Notes: generated from the letters alone by a model not told the origin. Positions 8,262 through 18,168 are shown, numbered from the stretch's first letter. The stretch is DNA of 64,000 bases from Chitinophaga pinensis (GCA_945873505.1 CAMCDQ010000005.1:20467-84466), one strand, 5' to 3'. Translations and numbers: made by a program.

Positions 8262-11117
8262 CTATTGTTTCACTAACTTTAAAGTCGCTTCTCTATCGTT
8301 GGTATCTGTAACTTTTACAAGGTAAATTCCATTGTTTAAATCATTAACTTCAAATTGTGATTCGCTATTAAAATTGCTTTTAAAACTTTTCACCAATTGT
8401 CCTGTTAAAGAATAAATTTCAACTTTTGATGTTGGAGCGTCAATTGTGAAATAATTTGATGTTGGATTTGGAAACAAACCTATCTCCATAGTTAATTCTA
8501 CATCATTAATTTGTAGCGTTGCCAATTTGTTTCCATAAATTAAAAATTGCCCGGAATTGATTGTAATTACGGCGTTAACGTCAGTTACATTTATACTAGT
8601 ATTATCCATCAAGTTATACCAAGTTCCAGAATACGGAAATGAGGGTACAATATTTAAATTAGCCACTGAGAAATTAGCTAAAACTACTACATTTTTCAAT
8701 TGCGTTGATGGCAACGCATTATCATATATGTAAATTCTCTGCTTCACATTATTAGCATCTGGACTAATTGCATAACTTCCTTCAAAAACAGGTTCATTAA
8801 TTTTTAGAGAAATCATTTTTGCCCAATCGTTATAAATCTTTGCTCTTTGAGAAACTCCAAGCCAGTTTTCAGTCCATTGTGGCTGTGGCTTTGTATTTAA
8901 TTTACAATTTCCAGGTGTTGAATCAGACTCAGTGTTTACAGTCCCGTTATTGCAATCGTAAATCGAATTTTGCATTCCTAAAGCAGCGAAATGCCAAATC
9001 ATTTTTGGTCCTGGAACCAGCAAAAAAGAAGCTCCAATTGCTGACATTCTTCCCAATGCATTATTTAAATTTCCAAATGGGGGTGCTGAACCAACAACAT
9101 TTCCCGCTGTCATAGCGGTATATAACAAGCGTTCTTTATCATGGCTTTCTGGGTATCCGATTACTCGTTTTCCTAAAAACCCTGCATGGGCGTCACTTCC
9201 AATTCTATAAATATCTGCCCCCGAAGCATAGCCTCCAGCAAGTTGAGAGTAGGCATAGGTCATTTCACTCCACATCATAACCCCTTTGCTAGGCGTTTCT
9301 GATAATCTATAATTGGCCCACTCTTTTTCTTCATTATCCGCACCTAAATGTTCGAAAATAGCGTAATGTGTTGGGTCTAAACTCCAAGCGTAATCAGCAT
9401 AATTTTTTAATACGTCTACTCTATCTTGTTGGTACGCGTTGGTATTGGCATCACTTCCAGTTGCATTTTGTGTAAATCCTTTCGTCAAATCCCATCTGAA
9501 ACCGTCAATTTTAAATTCTTGGATCCATTGTTTAACTACACGTTTCACATAATTTTGAGTGCGTGATTGTTGGTGATTAAAGTCACTTCCAACGCTGTAG
9601 CTGTGTGTCGCAATCATATTAAAATAGGGACTATCAGATGCGGGATCGCCCCAACCATCCCCATCAGGATCATTCATCCACATCCTGTTCATTGCATTTC
9701 TTCCAAAGGCGTGGTTTAACGCCACGTCAAGAATTACGGCAATTCCGTTTTGGTGGCACAAATCAACGAATTCTTTCATCTTTTCTTTAGTCCCGTAAAA
9801 TTTATCCAAGGCCATGTGGTAAGATGTATTATATCCCCAACTTTCATTGCCTTCAAATTCCATTACGGGCATTAATTGAATAGCATTTACTTTAAGATTT
9901 TTAAAATAATCCATTCTATTAATCAGCCCTTGAAAACTTCTCGTTGCATCAAAATCTCTAATTAAAACTTCATATACTATTAAATCTTCTTTTTTAGGTT
10001 TGTTAAAATTAGTTACTTGCCAATTGTAGGCTGTTTCTCCTGTTTTTAAAACCGTAACTTCTCTTTCTTGTCCACTAGGATATGTTGGGATATTTGGATA
10101 ATTTGACGCTGGAATATAAGGGTCATCAAAAGGCGATAAAACTAATGTAGAATATGGATCTGCCGTTTTTACTAATGCTGGCGAACCCACTGTTGGTGTT
10201 GCATCGGCTACCCAATATTGATAATTATAATTAACTCCAGCAGTAAGCCCCGTTAATTCCAACCAAAATTTTCCTGACGTTGCATCTTTTTTCATTGCAA
10301 AAGAGGCATCGGGTTGATAATTGTTAAAACTACCCGCAACGTACACGAAATCTTTTCCAGGGGCATCTAATACCAAAGTTGCCTTAGACGTATCTGAATT
10401 ATAATTTATTCCGTCAATTAATGTTGATGAAGGCAATGCTTGACTAACCGTTACTGGATTTAACATTACATTAAAAAACTTAGATTGTGTTGCTCCTCCA
10501 AAAGAAACTACCAATTCGTAGTTTTGATTTGATGTAATTGAATTATGAGTGAATGAATATGTTGTTGCGCTTGAAGTTGAGTTTATACTAACTCCATTCG
10601 CCTTTAAAGTATAACTAGCATTTCCACCGGTATTATTTGCAGAAACAGTTAGACTTCCGCCTGAATTAATAATTGTCGTACTATTTTCAGTTGGCTGAAC
10701 CAATGTTGATTGAAATGCACCAACATTTAATATTAAATCTGTTGATTGTGCATCACCAGCTGCATTTCTAAAAACAAGATTTATTTTAGATACAACTCCT
10801 GAAGTAACACCATAATAAGCTAGAATAGTTGGCGTTAGCACTAATTTAAAAATATTTCCTGAAACTAATGTTAAAGAAGGTTGTGTTGTATTATTTCCCC
10901 ACGACCCTATAACATTTGACCAAGCGGCACCGTTTAAAGTAACTCCAGTATGGGCATATATTGTTCCTGAATAAGTCGCTAAACCCGTACCTGTTTTATC
11001 AAATAAAATGGTTGCTGATTGATTAGATTCAGGTGTTATTGCGCCTTGCCAAGAAGCTTGAGAGAATATTATATTACTGAATAATAGATATACAAAAATG
11101 AAGTAAAAATTTTTCAT
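8262..11117 (-). CDS. Secreted GH13 alpha-amylase with N-terminal binding modules and T9SS tail
   Basis: The 951-residue protein has a signal peptide ending NIIFSQ. Two N-terminal beta domains follow (about 20-220), then a CBM48-like module (about 235-330, VYVAGSFNNYQPD). The GH13 barrel (about 375-790) has nucleophile Asp543 in GFRWDL, acid/base Glu589 in AIFEHLG and Asp660 in GYPESHDKE. A C-terminal beta domain and a T9SS type A sorting domain (about 875-951, FPNPTSNYF to KLVKQ) complete it. It should hydrolyse alpha-1,4-glucan at the cell surface or outside, the role SusG plays in Bacteroides as a lipoprotein. It is last in the susC-susD-susE operon, after a 67-base gap that contains a hairpin. 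Confidence 0.93.
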   Translation of the reverse strand: MKNFYFIFVYLLFSNIIFSQASWQGAITPESNQSATILFDKTGTGLATYSGTIYAHTGVTLNGAAWSNVIGSWGNNTTQPSLTLVSGNIFKLVLTPTILAYYGVTSGVVSKINLVFRNAAGDAQSTDLILNVGAFQSTLVQPTENSTTIINSGGSLTVSANNTGGNASYTLKANGVSINSTSSATTYSFTHNSITSNQNYELVVSFGGATQSKFFNVMLNPVTVSQALPSSTLIDGINYNSDTSKATLVLDAPGKDFVYVAGSFNNYQPDASFAMKKDATSGKFWLELTGLTAGVNYNYQYWVADATPTVGSPALVKTADPYSTLVLSPFDDPYIPASNYPNIPTYPSGQEREVTVLKTGETAYNWQVTNFNKPKKEDLIVYEVLIRDFDATRSFQGLINRMDYFKNLKVNAIQLMPVMEFEGNESWGYNTSYHMALDKFYGTKEKMKEFVDLCHQNGIAVILDVALNHAFGRNAMNRMWMNDPDGDGWGDPASDSPYFNMIATHSYSVGSDFNHQQSRTQNYVKRVVKQWIQEFKIDGFRWDLTKGFTQNATGSDANTNAYQQDRVDVLKNYADYAWSLDPTHYAIFEHLGADNEEKEWANYRLSETPSKGVMMWSEMTYAYSQLAGGYASGADIYRIGSDAHAGFLGKRVIGYPESHDKERLLYTAMTAGNVVGSAPPFGNLNNALGRMSAIGASFLLVPGPKMIWHFAALGMQNSIYDCNNGTVNTESDSTPGNCKLNTKPQPQWTENWLGVSQRAKIYNDWAKMISLKINEPVFEGSYAISPDANNVKQRIYIYDNALPSTQLKNVVVLANFSVANLNIVPSFPYSGTWYNLMDNTSINVTDVNAVITINSGQFLIYGNKLATLQINDVELTMEIGLFPNPTSNYFTIDAPTSKVEIYSLTGQLVKSFKSNFNSESQFEVNDLNNGIYLVKVTDTNDREATLKLVKQ

Positions 11118-11137
11118 GGAATAAAATTAATGATAGA

Positions 11138-11163
11138 AAAGGGCTTTCTTTTGAAAGCCCTTT
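11138..11163 (-). terminator. Strong hairpin between the susE-like gene and the amylase
   Basis: An 11-base stem (AAAGGGCTTTC with GAAAGCCCTTT) closes a four-base loop, with a short T/A tail. It lies inside the presumed operon, so it probably attenuates transcription or protects the 3' end of the susCDE message rather than ending it fully. Confidence 0.65.
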
Positions 11164-11184
11164 AATAAATAAAAAATAAAAAAA

Positions 11185-12243
11185 TTAGTTAGCCGTAATT
11201 GAGTAAGTGTATTTTCTAGGATTAGACAAATCCAATACTACTTTGTAATTACCAGCTGCGCCATTAAATGTTAAATCACCACCTTCAACTAAATATCCAT
11301 CTGCATTAACAGTCCCGTAATCAAAACCATTACTCCAAGCGTTATTTCCTCTAAATTTGAAGTTTCCTGGAACCAAAGCAATACTTGCGATTTCAAGTTT
11401 TTTAGTTGTTGAGTTATAAACGAAATCAGTATCTGAATCCCAACCTGTTGGGGTTGCAGCTCCAATTATTCCCCAGCTAACTGGAGCAACAGAATATAAT
11501 AATGTAGTAGTATTTGCCTTAACTCTATAGTATCCTGCAGTAGAAACAGAACAATTCGATTCGTCAGTTAGTTTTAAAACTCCAGAAAAAGTTCCGTCAT
11601 CACCCCAGTCTGGAGAACCCCATGCAAAAGCACCAGAAGCATTAGGTGCCAAAAATTTAAATGCTCCGTTTAACCATACATATCCTTCATAATCCGTTTG
11701 ACCATATCCTGAAGAGGCCAATACTGGAGCTACAGGCGGTGCCCAACCTTGGTGATTTCCAGGAACTGCAATTTTAGGTAATTCAGTTGAAAATGGTTTA
11801 ACTGAAACAGTTACCACATTTGAATAATCAACTAGTTCCGCATTAGTACCTAATGCTGATTTTATTCTAATATCTAATTGACCTACAGAAAATGGAATTA
11901 ATCCTGCCTGTAAAGCTACAGCATTGAACGCTTCTACTGTCCATGTTGCGAAACGATTTGTAGTAGTTCCTCCAGAAATAATAGTTGCAAATTCAGTTCC
12001 TGCAACTGCCACTTCAATGGTATAATTTACTTCTGTTTGAATACTATAATTTGCATGATTCCAAACCAAAGTAGTTGCCTCTGCAGTTGGTGTAGCAGGA
12101 GATAATACATAAGAACTTCCATTTACAGGAGTTAGTAATTCTGGACCACCAACATTTGAAACAATCATTTGGTCGTCATTTTCACAGGAAACACCTGTGA
12201 TAAACAATACAGCTAGAGCTGCGATTTTAAAAATATTTTTCAT
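11185..12243 (-). CDS. susE: SusE/SusF-like outer-membrane starch-binding lipoprotein
   Basis: The 352-residue protein has a lipoprotein signal (FITGVSCENDDQ; lipidated Cys at about residue 20, followed by an acidic patch that fits the Bacteroidetes surface-export signal). A SusE-type domain (about 30-155, ELLTPVNGSSYVLSP) is followed by two tandem beta-sandwich starch-binding-like modules, about 155-255 and 255-352, rich in Trp and Gly (WGIIGAATPTGWDSDTD, GNFKFRGNNAWSNGFDYG). It should bind starch at the surface next to SusC/SusD. It lies 17 bases after susD. SusE and SusF cannot be told apart by sequence alone; only one such gene is here. Confidence 0.9.
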   Translation of the reverse strand: MKNIFKIAALAVLFITGVSCENDDQMIVSNVGGPELLTPVNGSSYVLSPATPTAEATTLVWNHANYSIQTEVNYTIEVAVAGTEFATIISGGTTTNRFATWTVEAFNAVALQAGLIPFSVGQLDIRIKSALGTNAELVDYSNVVTVSVKPFSTELPKIAVPGNHQGWAPPVAPVLASSGYGQTDYEGYVWLNGAFKFLAPNASGAFAWGSPDWGDDGTFSGVLKLTDESNCSVSTAGYYRVKANTTTLLYSVAPVSWGIIGAATPTGWDSDTDFVYNSTTKKLEIASIALVPGNFKFRGNNAWSNGFDYGTVNADGYLVEGGDLTFNGAAGNYKVVLDLSNPRKYTYSITAN

Positions 12244-12260
12244 TTTATTTTATTTTAATA

Positions 12261-13808
12261 TTAATATCCTGGGTTTTGAGTCAAGTTTGGATTTGCTTGT
12301 AAAGCAGTTAACGGAATTGGAAAAAGATTATAGTTAGCCGGAATTGAAGTTCCGTTTACGGCATTTCCTTTCCAAGGCCACAAATAACTTCCTCCTGTGA
12401 ATTTTCCGAAACGAATTAAATCAGTACGACGGTGTCCTTCAAGGTTTAACTCTCTTGCTCTTTCATCTAAAAGAAAGTTTAATGTTAATTCATTCGCAGA
12501 AATTGTTGCGGCTTGTGAGCGAGTTCTAACTTGATTTACATAGTTTAATCCTTCTGATAATGTTCCTCCAGCAGCTCCTCTTACTGCACATTCTGCATAC
12601 ATTAAATAAGCATCTGCCAGTCTAAATAAAGGAAAATCTGTTCCAGAGAAACCAGTTGGCGTAGTCGTTTGACCGAACGCATTGTTTCTAAATTTAGTAG
12701 AAGGGTATCCGTTAGACCACTGTTTGTAATCAGTCATTTCAAATGTATGTCCCGTAGTCCAAAACAATTGAGCTCTAGCATCTGTAGAAGTAGATAAATT
12801 ACCGAATAAACCATACCACGCTTTAGTAGCTCTATGTCCACCCCATCCATCAGTTGCGCCAAAAGTACTTAACGGCATTGTGTCTGAACTTAAGCTTCCA
12901 TTTACAATGTAAGTTGTATTACCGTAACTTTGACTAACCAGAGCGTCTGCAATTAATGGATAGATAATTTCTGTAGACGTATTATTATCTTTAGAGAAAT
13001 TTTTTCCGAAATCAGTTGATAAAGTATACCCCCCTTCGCTAATTACTTTTTTAACATAGGTTAACGCCTCTGTATATCTTGCGGTTCCTGTATACACCTC
13101 AGCATTGATATATAATTTTGCTAATAAAAATCGTACTACTGACTTGTTTGCTCTACCATAATCATTAGTTGTTGGAATAGTTCCTTCGATAGCTAGCAAT
13201 TCAGATTCTACATAATTAAACAATTCCTCTCTTGATGCTTGTGGCAATGGTGCAGAGGTTCCGAAGTTGTCTTCAGTTGCCAATACTCCTTTCCCAAAAC
13301 AATCAATTAAATAATAATAGGATAAAGAACGTAAGAAACGAACTTCACTTTTTACAGCATCTTCATTGGCAACATCAACATTATCTAAAACGTTGATTAA
13401 ATTGTTGCATTGTGGAATCGTATAATACGCTCTATTATACAAATATCTGAAGAACTTGTTGTTCTCATCCCAGTTTGACGTAGTAGTCAATTGGTCTAAT
13501 CCATTATCTCCCCAACGGTTTTTCATTCCGTCTGCACTAAATTCTTGCAGGTTGATAATTCCTCTCAAAAATGGAGATTCTCCCGGATCATCACTAATGT
13601 CAGAACTCCCAGGTCCATTAGCACCTGAAAGGGCAAATGAGCCATATAATTTAGAGAGAATTCCCTTAATTGCATTAGGATCTTGTTGTAAAAGTTGTTC
13701 TAATGACAACTCTACTTTTGGCTTGGTATTCAAATCGTCAGTACATGCTCCTGCAAGTGCTAAGAAAAGTCCCAATCCAAAAACTTTGATTAATTTCATA
13801 TTTTTCAT
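12261..13808 (-). CDS. susD: SusD/RagB-family starch-binding lipoprotein
   Basis: The 515-residue protein begins with a lipoprotein signal (LALAGACTDDLN, Cys at about 22 with an acidic patch after it). It has the SusD fold: N-terminal TPR-like helices (LEQLLQQDPNAIKGILSKLYG, YYTIPQCNNLINVL) and the conserved C-terminal DERARELNLEGHRRTDLIRFG, ending FPIPLTALQANPNLTQNPGY. It forms the lid of the SusC importer and binds maltooligosaccharide at the cell surface. It follows susC by 10 bases, so the two are translated from one message. The specificity for alpha-glucans comes from the neighbouring GH13/GH97/GH65 genes, not from SusD itself. Confidence 0.96.
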   Translation of the reverse strand: MKNMKLIKVFGLGLFLALAGACTDDLNTKPKVELSLEQLLQQDPNAIKGILSKLYGSFALSGANGPGSSDISDDPGESPFLRGIINLQEFSADGMKNRWGDNGLDQLTTTSNWDENNKFFRYLYNRAYYTIPQCNNLINVLDNVDVANEDAVKSEVRFLRSLSYYYLIDCFGKGVLATEDNFGTSAPLPQASREELFNYVESELLAIEGTIPTTNDYGRANKSVVRFLLAKLYINAEVYTGTARYTEALTYVKKVISEGGYTLSTDFGKNFSKDNNTSTEIIYPLIADALVSQSYGNTTYIVNGSLSSDTMPLSTFGATDGWGGHRATKAWYGLFGNLSTSTDARAQLFWTTGHTFEMTDYKQWSNGYPSTKFRNNAFGQTTTPTGFSGTDFPLFRLADAYLMYAECAVRGAAGGTLSEGLNYVNQVRTRSQAATISANELTLNFLLDERARELNLEGHRRTDLIRFGKFTGGSYLWPWKGNAVNGTSIPANYNLFPIPLTALQANPNLTQNPGY

Positions 13809-13818
13809 ATTGTTGTTA

Positions 13819-16800
13819 TTAAAAATCTAAGCTTAAACCAAGAGTGACCATTTTGGGTCTTGGATAGAAATTATTGTCGATAGCGTTAAAGTTTTCAGGA
13901 TCTTGCCCAGAATACTTGGTCAGTATAAAAGGATTGTTTAAAGCTCCATAAACTCGCAAAGAACTTCCTTTGTAAAATTTATTGAACTTGTAACCAACCA
14001 CAATATTTTCACATCTCAAGAAAGTAGCGTTTTCAAGGAAATAATCAGAGAATGTTGTATTTCCGTTCATGTTTTGAAAATCCAAATCTGAAGCGCTATC
14101 ATAGAAATTCAAGACGTTTGACAAACTATTTGAATTTGATGGCAAAGCTTTATCTACCCAACCAGAGGTTAAAACTCTAGAATTATATACCTGTCCTCCT
14201 ATTTGTCCTCTGAAAGCAGAACTCACATCCCAATTTCCATAATTGAAATTAAATCCAAATCCAAAAGTCCAATTTGGACGCATTGCTTTGTAGTAACGGT
14301 CATCATTAGTGATTGCATTGTCTCCATTTCTATCTACAAAAGCACCTACAATTGGTTCTCCTGCTTCATTATATAGTTGTTGGAAAACCCACGCAGAATA
14401 CGGTTGAAAACCAACCGCATGATATCCTAATATTACTCCAGTTCCTGATGGCAATCCTGACTCACTAGCCTGAATTGAACTTACATCTTTTAGACTGGTA
14501 ACTTCAGATCGATTATAGGCTAAATTTGAATTAATTGATAAACTCATCTTATCTGTAGTTATCGGATTGAAATTTAAACCCAATTCAAACCCTTTACTTG
14601 AAGTAGAACCTACATTTTTAACAAAAGTATCCGATAATCCTTGACCAGGCGCAAGAGGAACTCTCGCTAATAAGTCATTAGTGTCTCTTTTATAGATATC
14701 AAAACTTCCTGTTACAAAATTGTTTTTGAAGAAATCAAAATCCAATCCTAAGTTGTAAGACGTTGTTTTTTCCCAAGTTAAATCAGGATTGTAAGCTAAT
14801 GCTGAATATAAATTAGAATTATCTAGGTATTGACTAGTGGTACTTCCAACTGCAAACAAGGGAGTAGATGGATAAAATCCAACATTTCCTGTGATGTCTT
14901 GTTGACCCGTTTTACCATATCCTAAACGAACTTTTAAATCGTTAACGAATGCTACCTGTTTCAAGAAACTCTCTTCTTTTGCTTTCCATGCCAATGCAGC
15001 TGCTGGAAAATAACCCCATCGACTATCTTTGTTAAACAAAGAAGAACCATCAGAACGAAGTGATAATGTTACTAAGTATTTATTTGTAAAATCAATATTT
15101 GCTCTTCCAAAAAAGGATTGTAAGTTTAAGGTATTGTAATAACGATTCGTTGGGTTTTGAGTATTAACAACTAATTCTCTTAAACCAGAATCATTATTAT
15201 ATTGGTAAAGCACTTTATTTCCGTCATTTTTAAAATTTTGATACGAATATCCTGCTTGAACATCAAACTTGGTCATGAATCCGTTTAATTTTTTAGCATA
15301 CGCCAAATAAGAATCCCAAGTAGTGTTGGTCATCGTTTGGTTTTCTAAATAATTTTCTCCTGGATTAAAAACATAATTAGAGTTAATGTCGGTGTTTGTG
15401 CTATTAAATCGATATGTAGCTAGTGAATTGTCACTATACGTTTCTCTGATTTTCGCTCTAGAAGCATCTAATCCCATATTTACAACAGCACGTAATCCTG
15501 GTACAAAGTCAAGCTTATAGTCCAATTCTACATTTCCTAAGAAACGAAATGCTCTTTCTGGTCGAGAACGTTGTTCCAAAAGAGCTAATGGATTATAAGC
15601 TCCATCTAATAGTAGTCTATTTCCATCTACACGCGTACTTTGGTAAAATCCTCCAAAACGGTTAGACGCTGAATTGTCATAAACAGGTTTTGTTGGATCC
15701 ATATTTATTGCACCTCCTAAAGCTCCTCCTTCATCAATAGAATTTTTATTGGTAAAAATTGTCTTCGCATTGAAATCAACTTTTAATTTATCCTTTAATA
15801 AAGTAGGAGTTAATTTTAACGAATAACTGAAACGTTCATAATCATTTTCCTTTACGATTCCTTGACTGCTCAAATATCCAATAGATGAACGAAATGGAAT
15901 AGATTTAAATATACTTCCAGAAGCACTAAAATTATTATCAACAGAAAACGAATTTCTGAAAATTTGATCTTGCCAATCGGTATTACTTAAAATACGTCCT
16001 TCTACTTCTGGAGTTGATAAATCATCGGATAAAGAAGAATTTGGATCATCAACTCCCAATAAATTAGTATATGTTGGGTGATTTTCTTGAATAAATCTAG
16101 TAAATGTTGCTCCATCCATTACGTTAATTTTCTTTCCAACACTACCTGTTATTACAGTGGTTGAAAAGTTAAATTTCATCGCTCCTTTTGCGCCTCTTTT
16201 AGTAGTAATAATTATCACCCCATTAGATGCTCTAGAACCATAAATTGCTGTAGCAGAAGCATCTTTCAATACCGTAAAGCTTTCAATATCGTTTGGATTG
16301 ATTAGTGAAAATGGATTCCCTACACCGGCTGGAGTAGTATTGTCCACAGGTATTCCGTCAATAACGATAAGAGGGCTGTTGTTCGCAGAAAGCGAAGCTC
16401 CACCTCTAATTCTAATATTTGGAGAGGCATCTGGTTGTCCACCATTAGTGGTGATTCGAACTCCGGCAGCTTTTCCTGTCAATAATTGATCCGCAGAAAT
16501 TATTGAACCTTTATTAAAATCTTTAGATGTTACAGTGGTTAATGATCCTGTAGCATCCTTTTTCTTCACCGAACCGTAACCAATTTGAACAACAACTTCG
16601 CTTAATAAGTTAGCATCTTCTTCAAGGCTAACACTAATTGAAGTTTGATTAGAATACTCAATTGTTTCGGATTTAAATCCAATGAATGAAAAAACGATTT
16701 TGTCGCCTTTCACCACTTTTGACAATTGAAATTTTCCGTCAAAATCTGTGGCCGCACCTTTAGATGAGCCTGAAACTACTACATTTACCCCTGGCAATGG

Positions 16801-16908
16801 TTGTCCTGATGTTTTGTCAAGAACAACTCCGCTTAAAGTATTCTGAGAGAGAACACTAAGTGGTAGTAGTAAGAATAAAAATAACAACTTTTTGTAAATT
16901 GTTTTCAT
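13819..16908 (-). CDS. susC: SusC/RagA-family TonB-dependent outer-membrane importer
   Basis: The 1029-residue protein has a signal peptide ending PLSVLSQ and a carboxypeptidase-regulatory-like domain (about 22-100, LSGVVLDKTSGQPLPGVNV). A plug domain (about 115-230) contains GKAAGVRITTNGGQPD and the SusC signature region GTPLIVIDG-like SPLIVIDGIPVDN and ATAIYGSRASNGVIIITTK. A 22-strand barrel follows, ending in an aromatic MVTLGLSLDF. It imports maltodextrins across the outer membrane with TonB energy. It is first in the leftward operon. The 222 bases to the divergent LacI-type gene hold a candidate operator and promoter. Confidence 0.97.
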   Translation of the reverse strand: MKTIYKKLLFLFLLLPLSVLSQNTLSGVVLDKTSGQPLPGVNVVVSGSSKGAATDFDGKFQLSKVVKGDKIVFSFIGFKSETIEYSNQTSISVSLEEDANLLSEVVVQIGYGSVKKKDATGSLTTVTSKDFNKGSIISADQLLTGKAAGVRITTNGGQPDASPNIRIRGGASLSANNSPLIVIDGIPVDNTTPAGVGNPFSLINPNDIESFTVLKDASATAIYGSRASNGVIIITTKRGAKGAMKFNFSTTVITGSVGKKINVMDGATFTRFIQENHPTYTNLLGVDDPNSSLSDDLSTPEVEGRILSNTDWQDQIFRNSFSVDNNFSASGSIFKSIPFRSSIGYLSSQGIVKENDYERFSYSLKLTPTLLKDKLKVDFNAKTIFTNKNSIDEGGALGGAINMDPTKPVYDNSASNRFGGFYQSTRVDGNRLLLDGAYNPLALLEQRSRPERAFRFLGNVELDYKLDFVPGLRAVVNMGLDASRAKIRETYSDNSLATYRFNSTNTDINSNYVFNPGENYLENQTMTNTTWDSYLAYAKKLNGFMTKFDVQAGYSYQNFKNDGNKVLYQYNNDSGLRELVVNTQNPTNRYYNTLNLQSFFGRANIDFTNKYLVTLSLRSDGSSLFNKDSRWGYFPAAALAWKAKEESFLKQVAFVNDLKVRLGYGKTGQQDITGNVGFYPSTPLFAVGSTTSQYLDNSNLYSALAYNPDLTWEKTTSYNLGLDFDFFKNNFVTGSFDIYKRDTNDLLARVPLAPGQGLSDTFVKNVGSTSSKGFELGLNFNPITTDKMSLSINSNLAYNRSEVTSLKDVSSIQASESGLPSGTGVILGYHAVGFQPYSAWVFQQLYNEAGEPIVGAFVDRNGDNAITNDDRYYKAMRPNWTFGFGFNFNYGNWDVSSAFRGQIGGQVYNSRVLTSGWVDKALPSNSNSLSNVLNFYDSASDLDFQNMNGNTTFSDYFLENATFLRCENIVVGYKFNKFYKGSSLRVYGALNNPFILTKYSGQDPENFNAIDNNFYPRPKMVTLGLSLDF

Positions 16909-16943
16909 ACATTTTGTTTAAGTTAAAAAATTTGTTTTTTGCC

Positions 16944-16960
16944 TATATTTATACTTCGAA
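16944..16960 (-). promoter_or_regulatory. Leader motif shared with the sugar permease gene
   Basis: The plus strand reads TATATTTATACTTCGAA. A copy with one mismatch, TATATTTTTACTTCGAA, is at 18236-18252 upstream of the permease. Here it lies 36 bases before the susC start, in inverted orientation relative to the gene. It may be a second regulator site or a leader element; AT-rich chance matching cannot be excluded. Confidence 0.35.
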
Positions 16961-16995
16961 TAATAAATTTATGAAAATATTACGATTATCAAAAT
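16959..16995 (-). promoter_or_regulatory. Candidate susC promoter
   Basis: On the minus strand a TTTTG is followed after 18 bases by TAAATTTA, near the Bacteroidetes consensus but lacking the final G. It lies downstream of the candidate operator at 17015-17031, an arrangement that would suit activation. Weak, AT-rich evidence. Confidence 0.3.
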
Positions 16996-17014
16996 AATAA
17001 TTTTTTTTTTAACT

Positions 17015-17031
17015 ACGAAAACGTGATAGTG
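17015..17031 (-). promoter_or_regulatory. Candidate operator in the susC / LacI-type divergent region
   Basis: ACGAAAACGTGATAGTG shares 15 of 17 positions with the reverse complement of 8161-8177, in inverted orientation relative to the downstream gene. It is 107 bases from the susC start and 100 from the start of the LacI-type gene, so it could control both. The likely binder is the LacI-family protein encoded next door (inference). Confidence 0.55.
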
Positions 17032-17130
17032 TTGAAAAGTTTATGTATAATTTACTATTTTAAGCTTAAATTTACAAATAATTAAAATTAAAATTATCTT
17101 TAGTACGAATTATTTATTTATCGATTTCAC

Positions 17131-18168
17131 ATGAGGAAAAAAATTACACTCAAACAAATTGCAAGGGAACTTGATGTTTCCATTTCTACAGTTTCAAAAT
17201 CCCTTCGTAATAGCTTGGAAATCAGTGAAGATACACGACAAAAAGTTCAGGCTTTCGCAAAGTTTTACAATTACAAACCAAACAACATCGCACTGAGTTT
17301 AAAAAACAGAAAAACCAAAACTATTTGCATCATAATCCCAGAGATTATTCATCACTTTTTTACTACAATTATTAGTGGTATAGAACATGTTGCAAATGAA
17401 AATGGATACAATGTTATTATTTGTCTTTCCGACGAATCTTTTGACAAGGAAGTTATCAATATGGAAACACTTGCCAATGGAAATATTGATGGTTTTATCA
17501 TGTCGTTGTCTAAAGAAACGCAACAAAAAAAGGACTTTCATCATATTACAGAAGTAATCAACCAGGGAATGCCTGTCGTTATGTTTGATAGAATTACGAA
17601 TGACATACTCTGCGACAAAGTTATTATTGATGACCATTTGGCCGCATTTAATGCTACTCAATTTCTAATTGATAAAGGATTGAAAAAGATCGCCTTAATT
17701 ACCACTGTTGATTATGTAAGCGTAGGTAAATTAAGAACTGATGGCTATAAAAAAGCATTAAAAAACAATGATATTAAAATAGATGAAAATTTAATAATTA
17801 GAATTGAAGACACGGAACATTTTGAAGATTCTATTGAAGAATTATTAAAAACAAAATCCGTAGATGCCGTTTTTGCAGTTAATGAATTATTTGCGGTTAC
17901 CGCCATTAAGGTGGCAGCCCGTTTAGGGAAAAAAGTTCCTGAAGAGTTGTCTATAATTGGATTTACAGATGGATTAATATCTAAATATTCTTCACCAAGC
18001 ATAACCACTGTGGGACAAAACGGAGTGAAAATGGGGGCTAAAGCCGCTAAAATGCTAATTGAAAGATTAGAAATGGAAGAAATTGAAAACGAGGATGGAG
18101 AAATTGAGGAACACTACAAAACGGAGGTTATCGAAACGGAACTTGTAGAACGAGAATCAACAAAATAA
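17131..18168 (+). CDS. LacI-family transcriptional regulator
   Basis: The 345-residue protein has an N-terminal helix-turn-helix (residues 5-50, ITLKQIARELDVSISTVSKS) with the hinge region NNIALSLKNRKTKTICIIIP. A periplasmic-binding-like effector domain follows, with DGFIMSLSKET, VVMFDRI, GFTDGLISKYSSPSITTVGQ. The C-terminus is unusually acidic (EDGEIEEHYKTEVIETELVERE). It lies between the two arms of the starch locus and is transcribed rightward, divergent from susC. It most probably senses maltose or a derivative and controls both arms. No susR-type regulator is seen. Whether it represses or activates cannot be read from sequence. Confidence 0.93.
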   Translation: MRKKITLKQIARELDVSISTVSKSLRNSLEISEDTRQKVQAFAKFYNYKPNNIALSLKNRKTKTICIIIPEIIHHFFTTIISGIEHVANENGYNVIICLSDESFDKEVINMETLANGNIDGFIMSLSKETQQKKDFHHITEVINQGMPVVMFDRITNDILCDKVIIDDHLAAFNATQFLIDKGLKKIALITTVDYVSVGKLRTDGYKKALKNNDIKIDENLIIRIEDTEHFEDSIEELLKTKSVDAVFAVNELFAVTAIKVAARLGKKVPEELSIIGFTDGLISKYSSPSITTVGQNGVKMGAKAAKMLIERLEMEEIENEDGEIEEHYKTEVIETELVERESTK

